The notes beneath the pieces were generated by a model, which worked only from the letters and a program-made list of their open reading frames with translations, was not told the origin of the DNA and did not search any database. Below, piece by piece: positions 1 through 11,000 of a stretch of 64,000 bases of DNA. The stretch's first letter is position 1. Each line of letters starts with the position of its first letter. The stretch comes from Microplitis mediator (Eukaryota; Arthropoda; Insecta; Hymenoptera; Braconidae). The stretch spans positions 17,169,798 to 17,233,797 of the forward strand of contig NC_079969.1 of assembly GCF_029852145.1 (NCBI RefSeq), given 5' to 3'. Both the position numbers and the translations under genes were made by a program.

Positions 1-35
1 GAATATTTTTAGCTCACCGATATTTCGTGAGTGAA

Positions 36-455
36 CATTATTTATTATTTACAGATGGCGCTGTACGAGAATGAAATCTTGACTCACCATTGTCTCACAG
101 GTAGCTCAAAATAATTGGTTATAGATGGCACTGTTGTCAAATAAGAAAATAGCTCACTCTAAGCTAATAGCTGTCCATTATCTATTATTTACAGATAAAG
201 CTGTACGAGAATGAAATCCTGACTTATTATTACATCATAGTTGGCTCAGATTAATTATTTATAGATGGCGTCGTTTTCAAATCAAAAGACGACTCACTAA
301 AACCTGATAGCTGGCCATTATCTATTATTTCCAGATGGTACTGTAGTGAAATAAAACGCTGGCCCATTATTACCTTACAGCTGACTCAAAATAATTATCT
401 ATAGATAGCGCAGTTTTGAATTCAAAAGATGGCTTACTGTAATAGATAATAATTA
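36..455. repeat. 140-bp tandem satellite, three copies
   Basis: The phrase CATTATYTATTATTT recurs at 36, 176 and 316, a period of 140 bases. Each unit contains two half-units of about 70 bp, both with a variant of AGATGGCGCTGT (near 50, 121, 192, 262, 331 and 402). Copies have diverged by substitution and small indels. The left edge of the window may cut the array, so the true copy number is unknown. Confidence 0.8.
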
Positions 456-935
456 GTTTACAGACATTTGATTAAAATGTTCACTCAAAAATAAATACTT
501 TCAATATTGAAATAATTTATGTTTGTATTTAATATTTATTCAACGTAATTAAAAAGGTTAAAAGAAAAAATTATACAAGGAAACCTTGTACGAATACCAT
601 CAGAAGTTAATATTAATATTCAAAAATAAACTTTAAATGAAATCGCGTAATCTACTGTGTATGAGGTGTAAGGGTATGAATACTAAGTTATAAAGGGTAT
701 GGGGGAAGGGTTAACTTAAAATTATTTAAAGTGGAAGTAGGCTATTAAAATAGGCGGCATATTAATTATCAGTCTGTGAATGTATGTTTCGGTATATGTA
801 TATATTTTCGAATAAGTATACCGAGGATCGAGCACGCGCAGGATGTGACATAAGAGTGCGTGTGGTCCGGTGAAGAAGTGATGGGCTGATGGCTTTTGAT
901 ATAAACGTCAATTCAACGAGCATAAAAAAGGTATA
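456..935. other. AT-rich stretch, no feature recognised
   Basis: I see no coding frame with plausible composition, no inverted repeat and no RNA gene here. Confidence 0.5.
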
Positions 936-1217
936 CGCGGAGAAATTATTCTTGTTTGAAATGAAATATTGCCATAGTAAAGCCGGACCATGTCGGCCAC
1001 CTGCAGAAATTAAAATACGTAAACAAATGTGAAAAGTAATATGGCCATCGTAAAATAGACAACGATTAAATCCCAAAGTACTGTAACCACTATCAATTTT
1101 ACTATGGCCATAGTGATTTTTGCATGTATGTATTTGTTTTAATTTCGGTCAGGTGGCCAACATGATCCGACTTTACTTGAATACCATAGCATTTCAAACG
1201 AGAATAATTTCTTTGTG
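936..1217. mobile_element. 282-bp TA-flanked hairpin MITE
   Basis: The ends are imperfect inverted repeats: CGCGGAGAAATTATTC at the left and GAATAATTTCTTTGTG at the right. They continue inward through CCATAG and through a block with GTGGCC/GGCCAC, so most of the element folds on itself. TA lies on both sides (934-935 and 1218-1219), as expected of a Tc1/mariner-type insertion. No coding capacity is seen. Confidence 0.75.
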
Positions 1218-1230
1218 TAGGGTAAGTGTA

Positions 1231-3236
1231 TATGACAGAGTGATTAGCTTGCCAAGTCTGGTCGCACCTAAGTATTATAGTCGAATATTAGGGCGCCACT
1301 GGAAGATGGACTCGGCCTTCCAGAACCGGATGTTATTGTAATTATTTTATATGCTCAGGGTCGTTCGTAAATTTTATAATTTTGTGAGAGAGGAGAGGAA
1401 TGATGAACAGGCTGAAATAAATTTATTTAAGACTTTGCTTTCAATTTTAATAATTATAAGCACCTTGCTTTTATATTTTTTCTTTAATGACAATTATAAC
1501 CTTATGACAAACTAAATTCTTATGACAAACTAAATTCTTATGACAAACTAAATGCGTCCCCTGGACGTTTCCACACTCCCACACACACACGTATTTTAGG
1601 CGTCTTCCGGACGTAACACACACACACACTCTTTAAAAAACCGTCCACCGGACGTTAAACCTTTAACCTTAATACACTTTGATTAAAAAACCGTCCACCG
1701 GACGTTAAACCTTATTTTTCTTAATTTCTACTAATTTTAAAAAACCGTCCACAGGACGTTAACCCGCATTTTCTTATTTCTAGTGTCCACCGGACATCTC
1801 TTAAACCTAACTTATATTTTGTCCACAGGACCTGAATCACAGACACATTTTCCTTCAATTAACGATACTTGATTCTACTTAAAACTCTGTTTTCCTTTTG
1901 TACCTTCAATATCATTACAATCTTTTTCACCCAAAACTTCATGACTCTAATTCAACTAAAATTCCAATATAAATTTCCCACATCAACTCATTCTGATTAC
2001 AATTTATCACTTCCTTAATCTATAATTAACTCACTGATTTTACACGTATTAATTAATTAATTTATTGTTTAAATTAAGTATTAATTAATTAATTTTTCCT
2101 TATAATTTTCCACTAATAATTTTACCAGTATTTCTATACATTAATTTACTTCACAATAAATAATCCGTTTCTTTCCATTTTACTCAATAACAATTTATCA
2201 CGATTCTAGCGTCCCTTTTATGACTTCATTTTATTTAGATATTTTAATTAATTAACTTAAAATTAATTTATAATTAAATCGTGACTAGAATTACGTTATG
2301 AATTGACTAGAAATTCAGCCATTGAGTTGGCGTTACTCGGTCTTGAATCTTACTGACGAATTCGAGTAAATTAAAGTTTATTTATGAATTAATTCAGCCA
2401 CTGGAATGAATTCCGGCCTCAATTAATTTATTGACGTGATCGAATAATTTATTTAGTTAGTTATTTACGCGGGAAAATTATTTTATTCCAGCCAAAGGCC
2501 TCGGATAAAATAAATTCAGAGTTATAGACACAATATAGCGAATAAGAGCGGCGCGACACAACTTTTGAAAAGACGAGACGTGTGGTTGTAATGGCCAACG
2601 GCCTACAACTACCAATTTATATACGCGAGAACCAACGGAAAGATATTAATTAAATTAATTATAATTAATTCTGCCATTGGAATATAAATTCCGGCCTTAA
2701 TGAATTATAATTTTACCTTGATGAATTTTTACAGCAGCAACCAGATGAGACTTGTAGCTGATGTCCGGCTATTTCTCCAACTGTCGTCCAAATTTCCTTA
2801 CAGGTAAATCGGCTCTTCTGGTTCTCGATTGTCCAGTTTGTTCTCGCTCCAGATTGTTAAAGTCCTCGTCTTGCCTCGTATAAAATGGTGTAGATGATGC
2901 GTCCAATCACTCTAGTCGTTCACCAACTCTCACTTAGGCGTCCATCGCCTTCGGTCGTCCGATTGACTCTCTTTGGGTGTCCAACGAACTCTCTCGATTT
3001 TTGGCACGGCACTCCCTTATAACTCTTCGATTCACCCCGGAAAACTCATCCCTACTAAATTAATTAGCAAAAGAGAGGGGCGGATGTTCGGGTCTCACTG
3101 ATTAGCGACACCCGGTGACATGTCGAATCACTCAATTTAATAAACCGAGTTATAATTAGGACCCATTATCGACCGTGGACAAATCCAATTTTAGATCTTA
3201 ATAAATAGCCATTGGAATCTATTTTACCCTGTTACA
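1231..3236 (-). mobile_element. Solo LTR A (gypsy type, ~2.0 kb)
   Basis: The left end TATGACAGAGTG and right end ACCCTGTTACA correspond to the TATAACAGGG and CCCCGTTACA ends of the LTRs at 23032-27336 and 35560-37613. The inner block GGGCGCCACTGGAAG followed by CTCGGCCTTCCAGAACCGG is shared with them. Flanks are TGTA (left) and TGTG (right), a nearly matching 4-bp duplication. No internal coding region is attached, so it is a solo LTR, probably left by LTR-LTR recombination. Strand is assigned from the related full element, whose genes run on the minus strand. Confidence 0.75.
1502..1831. repeat. 18-bp tandem repeat and short-hairpin cluster in LTR A
   Basis: Three copies of an 18-bp unit (TTATGACAAACTAAATTC) lie at 1502-1553. 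They are followed by short palindromes: CGTCCCCTGGACG (1555), CGTCCACCGGACG (1642 and 1692), CGTCCACAGGACG (1745), TGTCCACCGGACA (1784) and GTCCACAGGAC (1821). The 1784 copy has changed both sides of the stem relative to 1642, so pairing is preserved. Confidence 0.75.
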
Positions 3237-3546
3237 TGTGAGTATTATCATTATACACTGTATGTTACAAATATCGTGTGATAATTAATGATGCGGAATG
3301 TGATAAAGCAACAATTAATGGAATAGATTGTAAAGACAAACGCTTCACAAAAACAACCAAGAGTTTCTTATGAAAAATTAACTTTTAATGTAAATAAGGT
3401 GCACACTTTAAATCCAAGGGTTTAGTCGAAATTAACACATTTGCCAAATAACATTCGATAGCTAGAATTATAGATATTTAACACACCGTGAATCGTGTTT
3501 TAAGTGACTGCGAATTACTATAGTTTTGCTTATGGCCTTAAACATA
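3237..3546. other. AT-rich spacer
   Basis: This stretch between solo LTR A and the next inverted repeat holds nothing I can name. Confidence 0.5.
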
Positions 3547-3942
3547 CACAGAAAAAAATAGATAGCAATGGTTACTGTTGGGGAGTAAAAATTAATACTT
3601 TTAGAATAAAAATTGGTAGATTAAGGTAAAATGTTCACAATAACCGATTAAATATGGGATCCCAGCAGAGTATAAAATCATAGAATTATACCACTTTATC
3701 TGCTGTTAAAAAATTACTCACTAGTAGAGTAAAATATAGCTTAGTGATATTAATATTTTAACGAAAAATATTAAAAGTTGAAATAAAAAATACCAATTTT
3801 TTGGAATCGCCCAGGATTAGTCGGAATTGCAGAGTAATTTTCATCAAACAATTCTTTCCGTGTAAATAAGAAAAAAAAATTTTTTTAAATTAATTATTAA
3901 TGAAATGATTAAAGGCGATATTCACTTGATTCAGATTAGGTA

Positions 3943-4328
3943 CCCTGATTAAACAACTGAATTCGACCGAATTAAAAATTTTAATTCTGTTATATTCTGT
4001 CGAATTCTGCAAAACAGAATTCAACTGAATTGAAAATTTCAATTTGAATTAAACAGAATAAAACCGATTTAAAAATTTCAAATTCGTTTTAATTCAGTTT
4101 AATTCGGATTCAGAACCAGAAATTGGAGAATTATTTTCGAATTAAGCACAATTAAACCGAATAAAATTATTTAAATTCGTTTTAATTTGGACAAATTCTG
4201 GTTTTCCTGCCGAATTAGACAGAATTCATTCTTAAGTTAGGTACCGAATTAACAGAATTTATCTGAATTAAATAGAATTAAAAATTTAATTCTGTTCAAT
4301 TCGATCGAATTCAGTTGTTTAATCAGGG
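3943..4328. mobile_element. 386-bp TA-flanked MITE with GAATTC-rich interior
   Basis: The inverted ends are CCCTGATTAAACAACTGAA and TTCAGTTGTTTAATCAGGG, with TA on both sides (3941-3942, 4329-4330). The interior is built of repeated GAATT and AATTC words and folds on itself. No coding frame. Confidence 0.85.
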
Positions 4329-4423
4329 TACTGTTTTCTTTGGATCAATGCAATACAGTAATTTGAAATAATTCGATTTATTGTTGAATCAATTGCAAGA
4401 ACAGTTTCTACGGACCTAAAAAA

Positions 4424-5150
4424 TAGTAGTTTATCTATCGAGTGCGATCGTGTTTAAGACACGAGGTGTGAAGATTGGTGCCCGAGCCGAAGGCAAGGGT
4501 ACCAACACACGAGCGTCTTAGACTCGATTGTACTAGATAAATACATTAGTTTTTGTGACAGATATTTGATATGTACTACATTTAGTGCCTATAAATGGCA
4601 GGTTATAACCCACGTTTATTTATTTGGTAACATTGTTTTGAGTATTTGTTGAAAATGAGAGAGAAGTCGGTAAGTGTACGAATTAATATGATGATAAATT
4701 TTGTCACAAGATGGCTCGTTAAGTTACTTCGATATTTTTTGGTCGTTTGCTATCGCACTTGTAACCAAAAAATATTTTTTGATCCATTGATGACGTCACT
4801 ATTAGAACGATTAAGTATCTTTTTTACTAGCTGTATCTTATCTAATATTTTTAGCTTCCGGCTATAGGCGCTAAATGTCGTACATTTCAAGTGTCTGTCA
4901 CAAAAATATTACTTTCAACACTACAATTCATTTGCTCTAATAAAGTTTTGACTTAACTGATAATTCATACCTTCAATCACCTTAGAATTTACTTTGAGTG
5001 AAATTTTTAATTTATTTACATAAAACAAAAATCAGTATTGCATCAATAATACTAACGAAGTGAACTCATTTCTATTTTGTTTTTTTATATATGAAAAAAG
5101 TTATTGAGTGATATCAAATACTATAGAGTTAGTTCAAACGACTCGAGACC
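4424..5150. repeat. Dispersed ~725-bp repeat R1, copy 1
   Basis: Nearly the same sequence occurs again at 62514-63236 in the same orientation. Module 1 (about 4430-4545) is an imperfect hairpin whose arms contain TTTAAGACACG and CGTCTTAGACTCG, with an inner TTGGTGCCC/GGGTACCAA pair. Module 2 (4547-4908) has ~45-bp inverted ends beginning TAGTTTTTGTGACAG and ending CTGTCACAAAAATA. A perfect TGACGTCA (CRE-type palindrome) near 4791 is kept in both copies. A 73-codon frame inside has no ATG at its start and is stopped in copy 2, so I do not call it a gene. Confidence 0.75.
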
Positions 5151-5506
5151 TTCCCTCAAGAAACACTCACTTGGAGCAAAAAAAACTGTCAAACGTAGAG
5201 GGTGGTAGACTCAGTCGATTCACGCGCTTGTTGTATCCATACGCACGGAGTACTTGAGCCAAATGAATCTGGTTTGACGTCAGGAATCTTCTTTTACAGT
5301 GTCCCTATTTTGTATAGTAACACATCTACTGCCTTAAGAAACTTGTATTATCTAGTAAGCAAACGGTGACTGTAAACACGACAACCAGTTGTGTTCTTGA
5401 CATAATGTGTAACATAGTAATGGTTACTGTGTTGAATCTACAGTCGTATGTAAAAATGACCCACTCCTATTATAACGAGAACTAGTAATATGCTAAGATC
5501 AGTTTC
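5151..5506. other. Spacer before the BEL element
   Basis: Unique-looking sequence with no recognised feature, ending in the TACAC that was duplicated when the BEL element inserted. Confidence 0.5.
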
Positions 5507-5511
5507 TACAC

Positions 5512-6160
5512 TGTTCAAATCTCCCGCGCTCAGCAATTCCATTCTCACCGTCGATATCTTATCGTCGGCATTACCGATCAGTCATCAACTATAGGCGGCT
5601 CCGCTAGTCGCATTCTCATTCAAGGGACCGCTAGAGTGGGGATGAAGAAGACGGATGCGCTGTCTCACTCACACTTCCAACGCTCTCTCTCTTTCATATA
5701 GTTACAGTGATTTCATGGCTGACGCCTCGTGCTCTCATAAATCGTATCGTTTTTTCTCAATCCCTTGCGTTCTCAATACAGTTCTCAGTGCTTTTTATTA
5801 GTAATAATTCATAGTAATTATTTATTGCATTATTTTTGCTCTCAGTTTTCATCTCAGTATTAATTTTGCATAAATCAGTCTCACCTCGTGAACCGGCACA
5901 TTTCGCGCCTTGACGCCATCTTGGCCACGTGTTGCACGCGAGTGAAATTCTCATAAAATAGACATTTATACAATTAAATAAATACCAGTCTCATCATAAA
6001 CAATTAGCATAAAGTGTAAATATTGTAAATAAATTGTTTATAGTGTTTATTGAATTAAATCTCAGTGTTAAATAAATTTATTCATTGCCCGCCAATTCAC
6101 ACACACCAGATCCTCTCATCCTTTCACTTAATAATTAAGTAGTTATTAAGTAATTAAACA
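5512..6160 (+). repeat. BEL element 5' LTR
   Basis: It starts TGTT and ends AACA, giving a TG...CA end pair. It carries 14 occurrences of TCTCA by my count. I see no clear TATA box, so I do not place a transcription start. It is followed five bases later by the primer-binding site. Confidence 0.92.
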
Positions 6161-6165
6161 TTTTT

Positions 6166-6183
6166 TGGTCCTTCGAGCCGGAT
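6166..6183 (+). other. Primer-binding site, tRNA-Tyr-like
   Basis: TGGTCCTTCGAGCCGGAT begins with TGG (complement of tRNA CCA). Its complement matches what I remember of the 3' end of insect tRNA-Tyr (TCCGGCTCGAAGGA plus CCA). The position just inside the 5' LTR fits minus-strand priming. The tRNA identity is from memory. Confidence 0.8.
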
Positions 6184-6544
6184 CGTGTGAATTGGTCGAA
6201 TAAATTTATTTAAAGTAAAAATTCTCAGTGACACTAAGTGACATCAGTGCAGTTTACATTCTTCACTTCAACACAGGTGCATTGCGGAGTACCCTGGACG
6301 TGGTACTGCAATTGTGGAAATTAATTAAGGGACACAACAGTGCAAATTAATTAATGTGAAGTGTCTAGTGTATAAATTAATTCTCATTCATCAGCGTCTC
6401 TCATCTGCGTCCATTTGCAGCAGTTCTCAGCGTCTCATCATCACACAGAAAATCACTGTCAGTTTGTTCTGTGTTTCATTAACATTCTCAGTCTCAATTT
6501 TGCATCGCATTTTTTTGTGTGTCTCATTCAGCCTTTTTTCAGAT

Positions 6545-8026
6545 ATGGCTACAGTTGCGAATAAAATGGTGCTTCAGATGCAGCGCATCTCAATTTTCAC
6601 CTCTGTTTCTACATCCGCTGAAGCCGGTATAATAGAAACACTCTCATTGCGTGCAGCCAACGCAAAGTTGGACCTTCTCACTGAGCACTGGAGCAAGTTC
6701 ACTGAAGACCACGAGAAATTACTCTCGTCAAAGACCGACGTGACGGTCGAACACAAATATTTCACCGACGGTTCTTTTGAAAAAGCCCTCAAGATGTTCC
6801 AAGGAGCTCAAGATGCTCTGCTTCATCGCATACATGAGTTGGAGGCAGCACTGCCCTCACAAGGCAATGTCTTAGCCAACTCAAGTCTCATCGTGCCAGC
6901 TGGAAGTCGGCTTAATGTCCCTACTATCCCTGTGCCAAAATTCTCAGGCAAGTATCAAGACTGGAAACATTTCCACGATTTGTTTGTCTCTCTTATCGGC
7001 GAAAATACATCTCTCACTTCTGTGGAGAAGATGTACCACCTCAAATCGGCATTAGAGGGTGATGCCGCCCGTCTCATCACCAACATCAGAGTCACTGGAG
7101 ACTCATTTGCCTCAGCATGGGACGCTGTTGTCCAACAATACGACAACAAGCGTCTTCTCATCTCGGCGCAGCTTGATAAGCTGTTCAGCATCAGACCAGC
7201 TGACAGCAACTCTGCCAAACAGCTCAAGGCAATCATCAATACTGCCAACGAGGCAGTGCAAGCTCTCAAAGCTCTGGGATCGCCCACCGAGCACTGGAAC
7301 CAGATCCTGGTTCATCTCATCGTCCAGAAACTGGACCTCTCACTACGGGAAGCTTGGGAAGTACATTTGGGTACGTCAACGGAGTTCCCAAGCTATGAGG
7401 ACCTGCGTACCTTCCTCACCGGTCGCGCCAGAGCTCGTGAAGCCATGGAGGGTGGGGTCTCACCTCGCAAGCCATCTCATGACTCACGTAACCACCTGGG
7501 TACCAAACCTCGTACCGCAGCAGCTCAAGTACACGTCGCAACTGCACCTCCATCTCAGCAACATCAGCAATCTCAGTCAACGCAGTCTCAGTCTCATCAA
7601 GCATCAACGCATTCTCATCCACCAGCAAGAAATCCGCCAAGATCTCAATCAAACACGACTCAGTCTCATCCAGTACTTCCGAAAAGCACACTCTCATTCA
7701 AATCAGACTACTGTAATTGCTGTGAGGGCAATCACTTCATCGTTGGATGTCCAAGATTCCAGGCAATGTCTCCTGATGAACGATTCCAACTAGCAGCACA
7801 TGCTCATCTCTGTCGAAACTGTCTTGGCGACCACAGTTTTGAAAATTGCCAGTCCAAGGGTCGTCGTCGCTGCAAAGAGTGTGATGAACCTCACCACTCG
7901 ATGCTGCACTTCTCTCGTCTCATGAGGCTGACCAAGAAGCCACCTGCAGCAGCTGCTGAAACGCAGCAAGTCTCATCACCACCTGCATCTCATCCAGAAG
8001 CTCAGCAGCAAACTTCTCAACAATAA
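6545..8026 (+). CDS. gag: BEL/Pao Gag protein
   Basis: Nucleocapsid/capsid precursor of the BEL element, 493 codons from the ATG at 6545 (MATVANKM). The frame is open upstream to 6356 but has no ATG there, so I take 6545 as the start after a leader of about 380 bases. The middle (KFSGKYQDWKHFHDLF onward) is the capsid-like region typical of BEL Gag. A long Q/S/H-rich linker follows, then cysteine-histidine knuckles of the CX2CX3HX4C kind (CNCCEGNHFIVGC, CRNCLGDHSFENC) and a third degenerate one. It ends at TAA (8024-8026) inside a CAA-CAA-TAA-CAA run; the same frame continues straight into pol. Confidence 0.9.
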   Translation: MATVANKMVLQMQRISIFTSVSTSAEAGIIETLSLRAANAKLDLLTEHWSKFTEDHEKLLSSKTDVTVEHKYFTDGSFEKALKMFQGAQDALLHRIHELEAALPSQGNVLANSSLIVPAGSRLNVPTIPVPKFSGKYQDWKHFHDLFVSLIGENTSLTSVEKMYHLKSALEGDAARLITNIRVTGDSFASAWDAVVQQYDNKRLLISAQLDKLFSIRPADSNSAKQLKAIINTANEAVQALKALGSPTEHWNQILVHLIVQKLDLSLREAWEVHLGTSTEFPSYEDLRTFLTGRARAREAMEGGVSPRKPSHDSRNHLGTKPRTAAAQVHVATAPPSQQHQQSQSTQSQSHQASTHSHPPARNPPRSQSNTTQSHPVLPKSTLSFKSDYCNCCEGNHFIVGCPRFQAMSPDERFQLAAHAHLCRNCLGDHSFENCQSKGRRRCKECDEPHHSMLHFSRLMRLTKKPPAAAAETQQVSSPPASHPEAQQQTSQQ

Positions 8027-11000
8027 CAATTTTGCTATTCTCAAGCAGCAGCTTTCATCTCATCTGCCATCAGCCGTGCTCCAGATCACAAGCGTGTGAC
8101 ATCTCGACCGACAGTGCTGCTGGCAACCGCACATGCTCTCATCTCTCATCAATCAGGTTCGTCTCATCGTATCAGAGTTCTTATTGATCCTGGATCAGAA
8201 TTTACTCTGATTTCTCAAGCTGCTGTTCGCACTTGCAGTCTCATCTCTCAGCCATGCAACATACCTTTGCAAGGAGTTGGCAATATCTCATCAGGAAAAA
8301 CCTCAGGCATGGTCTCATTCACACTGCAGTCTACCATCTCATCAGAACACGCATACCTCAACGCACACATTCTCAAGAAAATCACAGCGCAGATACCATC
8401 AGTCTCAATCTCACCAACGCAATGGTCTCATATTAAAGATCTAGAACTCGCCGACCCAGACTTCTACAAATCTGGCACAATTGATCTTCTCATCGGCGCA
8501 GACTTCTATGGTCGAATCATACGACCTGGTCTCAGAGCAGGAAGTTCTTCAGAACCAATTGCCATGCAAACCATGCTCGGCTGGACGATTCTGGGCCCAG
8601 TCCATGAACAATCTCATCATTCACCTAGCCTGTCTCATCATATCATCTCAAATGCTCAACTGCACGACTCTCTCACCAAGTTCTGGGAACTTGAAGAAGT
8701 TCCAGAGTCCTGCAACGAAACTCTCACCGTCGAGGAAGCTGAGTGTGAAGCTCACTTCCTATCAACTCATGCTCGAGATGCATCAGGACGATACATCGTC
8801 CGTCTACCATTCAAATCATCATATCAGAAGCTAGGTGAATCTCGTCACATTGCGCAGCGTTGTCTCAACCGTCTCATGAAGCGTCTTTCTCAAAATCCAG
8901 AACTTCAAGGTCAATATACTGCCTTTCTCAACGAGTATGAATCACTTGGACACATGACTCGAGTCTCATCTACGGCGCCTGAACCTTCTCATGTATATTA
9001 TTTACCTCATCATTGCGTTGTTCGCGAAGACAGCGAAACCACGAAGTTGAGGGTAGTGTTCAATGGTTCTAGCAAAACATCATCAGCCAGTTCTCTCAAT
9101 AATCATCTGCATATCGGCCCAAGTCTTCAAGCAAAGATCTGTGATGTACTGCTGTACCTCAGAAGTCACAGATACATCTTTTTGACGGACATCGTGAAGA
9201 TGTTTCGTCAAATTCTCATCCACCCTGATGACAGGGATTATCAGCGCATCCTCTGGACAGAGAACGGTCTCACAGTGGCTTATCAACTCAACACCGTCAC
9301 ATACGGCACTCGACCAGCACCATATCTTGCTGGCCGAGCTCTCAAACAACTTCTCATCGACGAAGGGTCTCAATTTCCACTCGCAGTGGAACCCTTTCAA
9401 AAAGGCAGCTACGTCGACGACATCGGCGGCGGTGCCGACAATCTCAGCGATCTCAACGACATTGCAAATAATGTCGAAGCGCTTTGCAATTTAGGTTGCT
9501 TTCCACTAGCTAAATGGAAAAGCAACCACCCTCAGTTCAGCAAAATCTCATCCTCACTCAGTCCAGAAGATTCTCATTCATTCTCAGACAACATCTCAAA
9601 GATCTTGGGTCTCTCATGGAATTGTCAAGAAGACGTTCTCACCTTTACTGGCAAGACTTCTCAAACTCTCAGCATCACCAAGCGCACCATCACCTCAGAG
9701 GCTGCTCAGCTATTTGACCCTCTGGGTTTAATCTCACCAGTAATAGTAAAGGCAAAGATCATCATCCAGGACCTTTGGCTACAAAAGGTTGACTGGGATG
9801 ATCCTCTCTCACCAGAGCTAGTTCATCGATGGAAAACTTTCCGCGATGAATTACCTCAACTGTCTCATCTCAGAATTCCTCGATGGATCAATCTCATCCC
9901 CAATACATCTGGCATCGAGATTCACGGGTTTTCTGACGCATCTCAAGCTGCAATGTCTGCTGTGATATATCTCAGAGTCTGTCAACCTGGCGAACAGACT
10001 ATCATCTCTCTCATCTGCTCTAAAACTAAAGTTGCACCACTCAAACGTCTCACAATTCCTCGACTCGAACTCTCAGCTGCATTATTGCTCTCAAAACTGG
10101 CATCTCATGTCTCATCTACGCTGCAATTATCTCATGTTCCAACTTATTTGTGGACCGACTCATCAACAACACTTGCTTGGGTTACCAGTGAACCAACAAG
10201 ATGGAAAGAATTCGTCAAGAATCGAGTTGAAGCGATCCAGCAAAATTCTCCAGATGCACACTGGAGATACATCTCAGGAAAACAAAACCCTGCTGACTGT
10301 GCATCCAGGGGTCTGACAGCATCTCAGCTCATCAACCATCAGTTATGGTGGACAGGACCCAGCTGGCTAGCTGATCCTCCCTCTCAATGGCCATCTCATC
10401 ATGTTCTCAGTTCAGCTACAGATGAAACAGAGCAAATAAACTCAGAAATGAGACCTTGCAAGTCTCATGTCTCAACTAGTCCACCTCTCATGCCACTATC
10501 CTCTCTCATTCACTCATGGACTACACTTACAGCTCTACTACGGCGTACTGCAACAGTATTCAGAGCAATCTCATGTTTTAAGAAAGTACCTGGTTCATCA
10601 CTCAGCATCTCACCTCTCACACCTGCTGAATTACAATCAGCTCTCATCCATTGGATTAAATCAACGCAGCAAGAATATTTCTCATCAGAAATCTCATCAT
10701 TATCTCAAGGCAATACTCTCAAAAAATCTCACTGTTTCACACGTCTCACCGCATTCATCGATCAAGCTGGCGTAATCAGAGTCGGTGGACGTCTTCAAAA
10801 TTCAGCATTAGATGCTGACAGCAAGCATCCAGCAATCCTTCCCAAGGATTGTGTGCTCTCACGTTTCATTATCTCAGACTCTCATCTACGCACTTTGCAC
10901 GGAGGTACCCAGCTTACCTTATCTCATGTTCGAAAGAAGTGTTGGATAATTGGTGGACGATCTCCAATTAAAAACTTCATCCATCGCTGTCTCACCTGCG

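Noticed and set aside
4646..4867. 73-codon frame with a basic and hydrophobic sequence in repeat R1
   Set aside because: No ATG at its start, and the second copy at 62.7 kb has a stop codon in the same frame.
6356..6544. Upstream extension of BEL gag
   Set aside because: The frame is open but has no ATG; the ATG at 6354 is followed directly by TGA. The first usable ATG is 6545.
7059..7793. Long alternative frame inside BEL gag
   Set aside because: Shadow frame of gag; low-complexity S/Q content follows from the TCTCA and CAA words.
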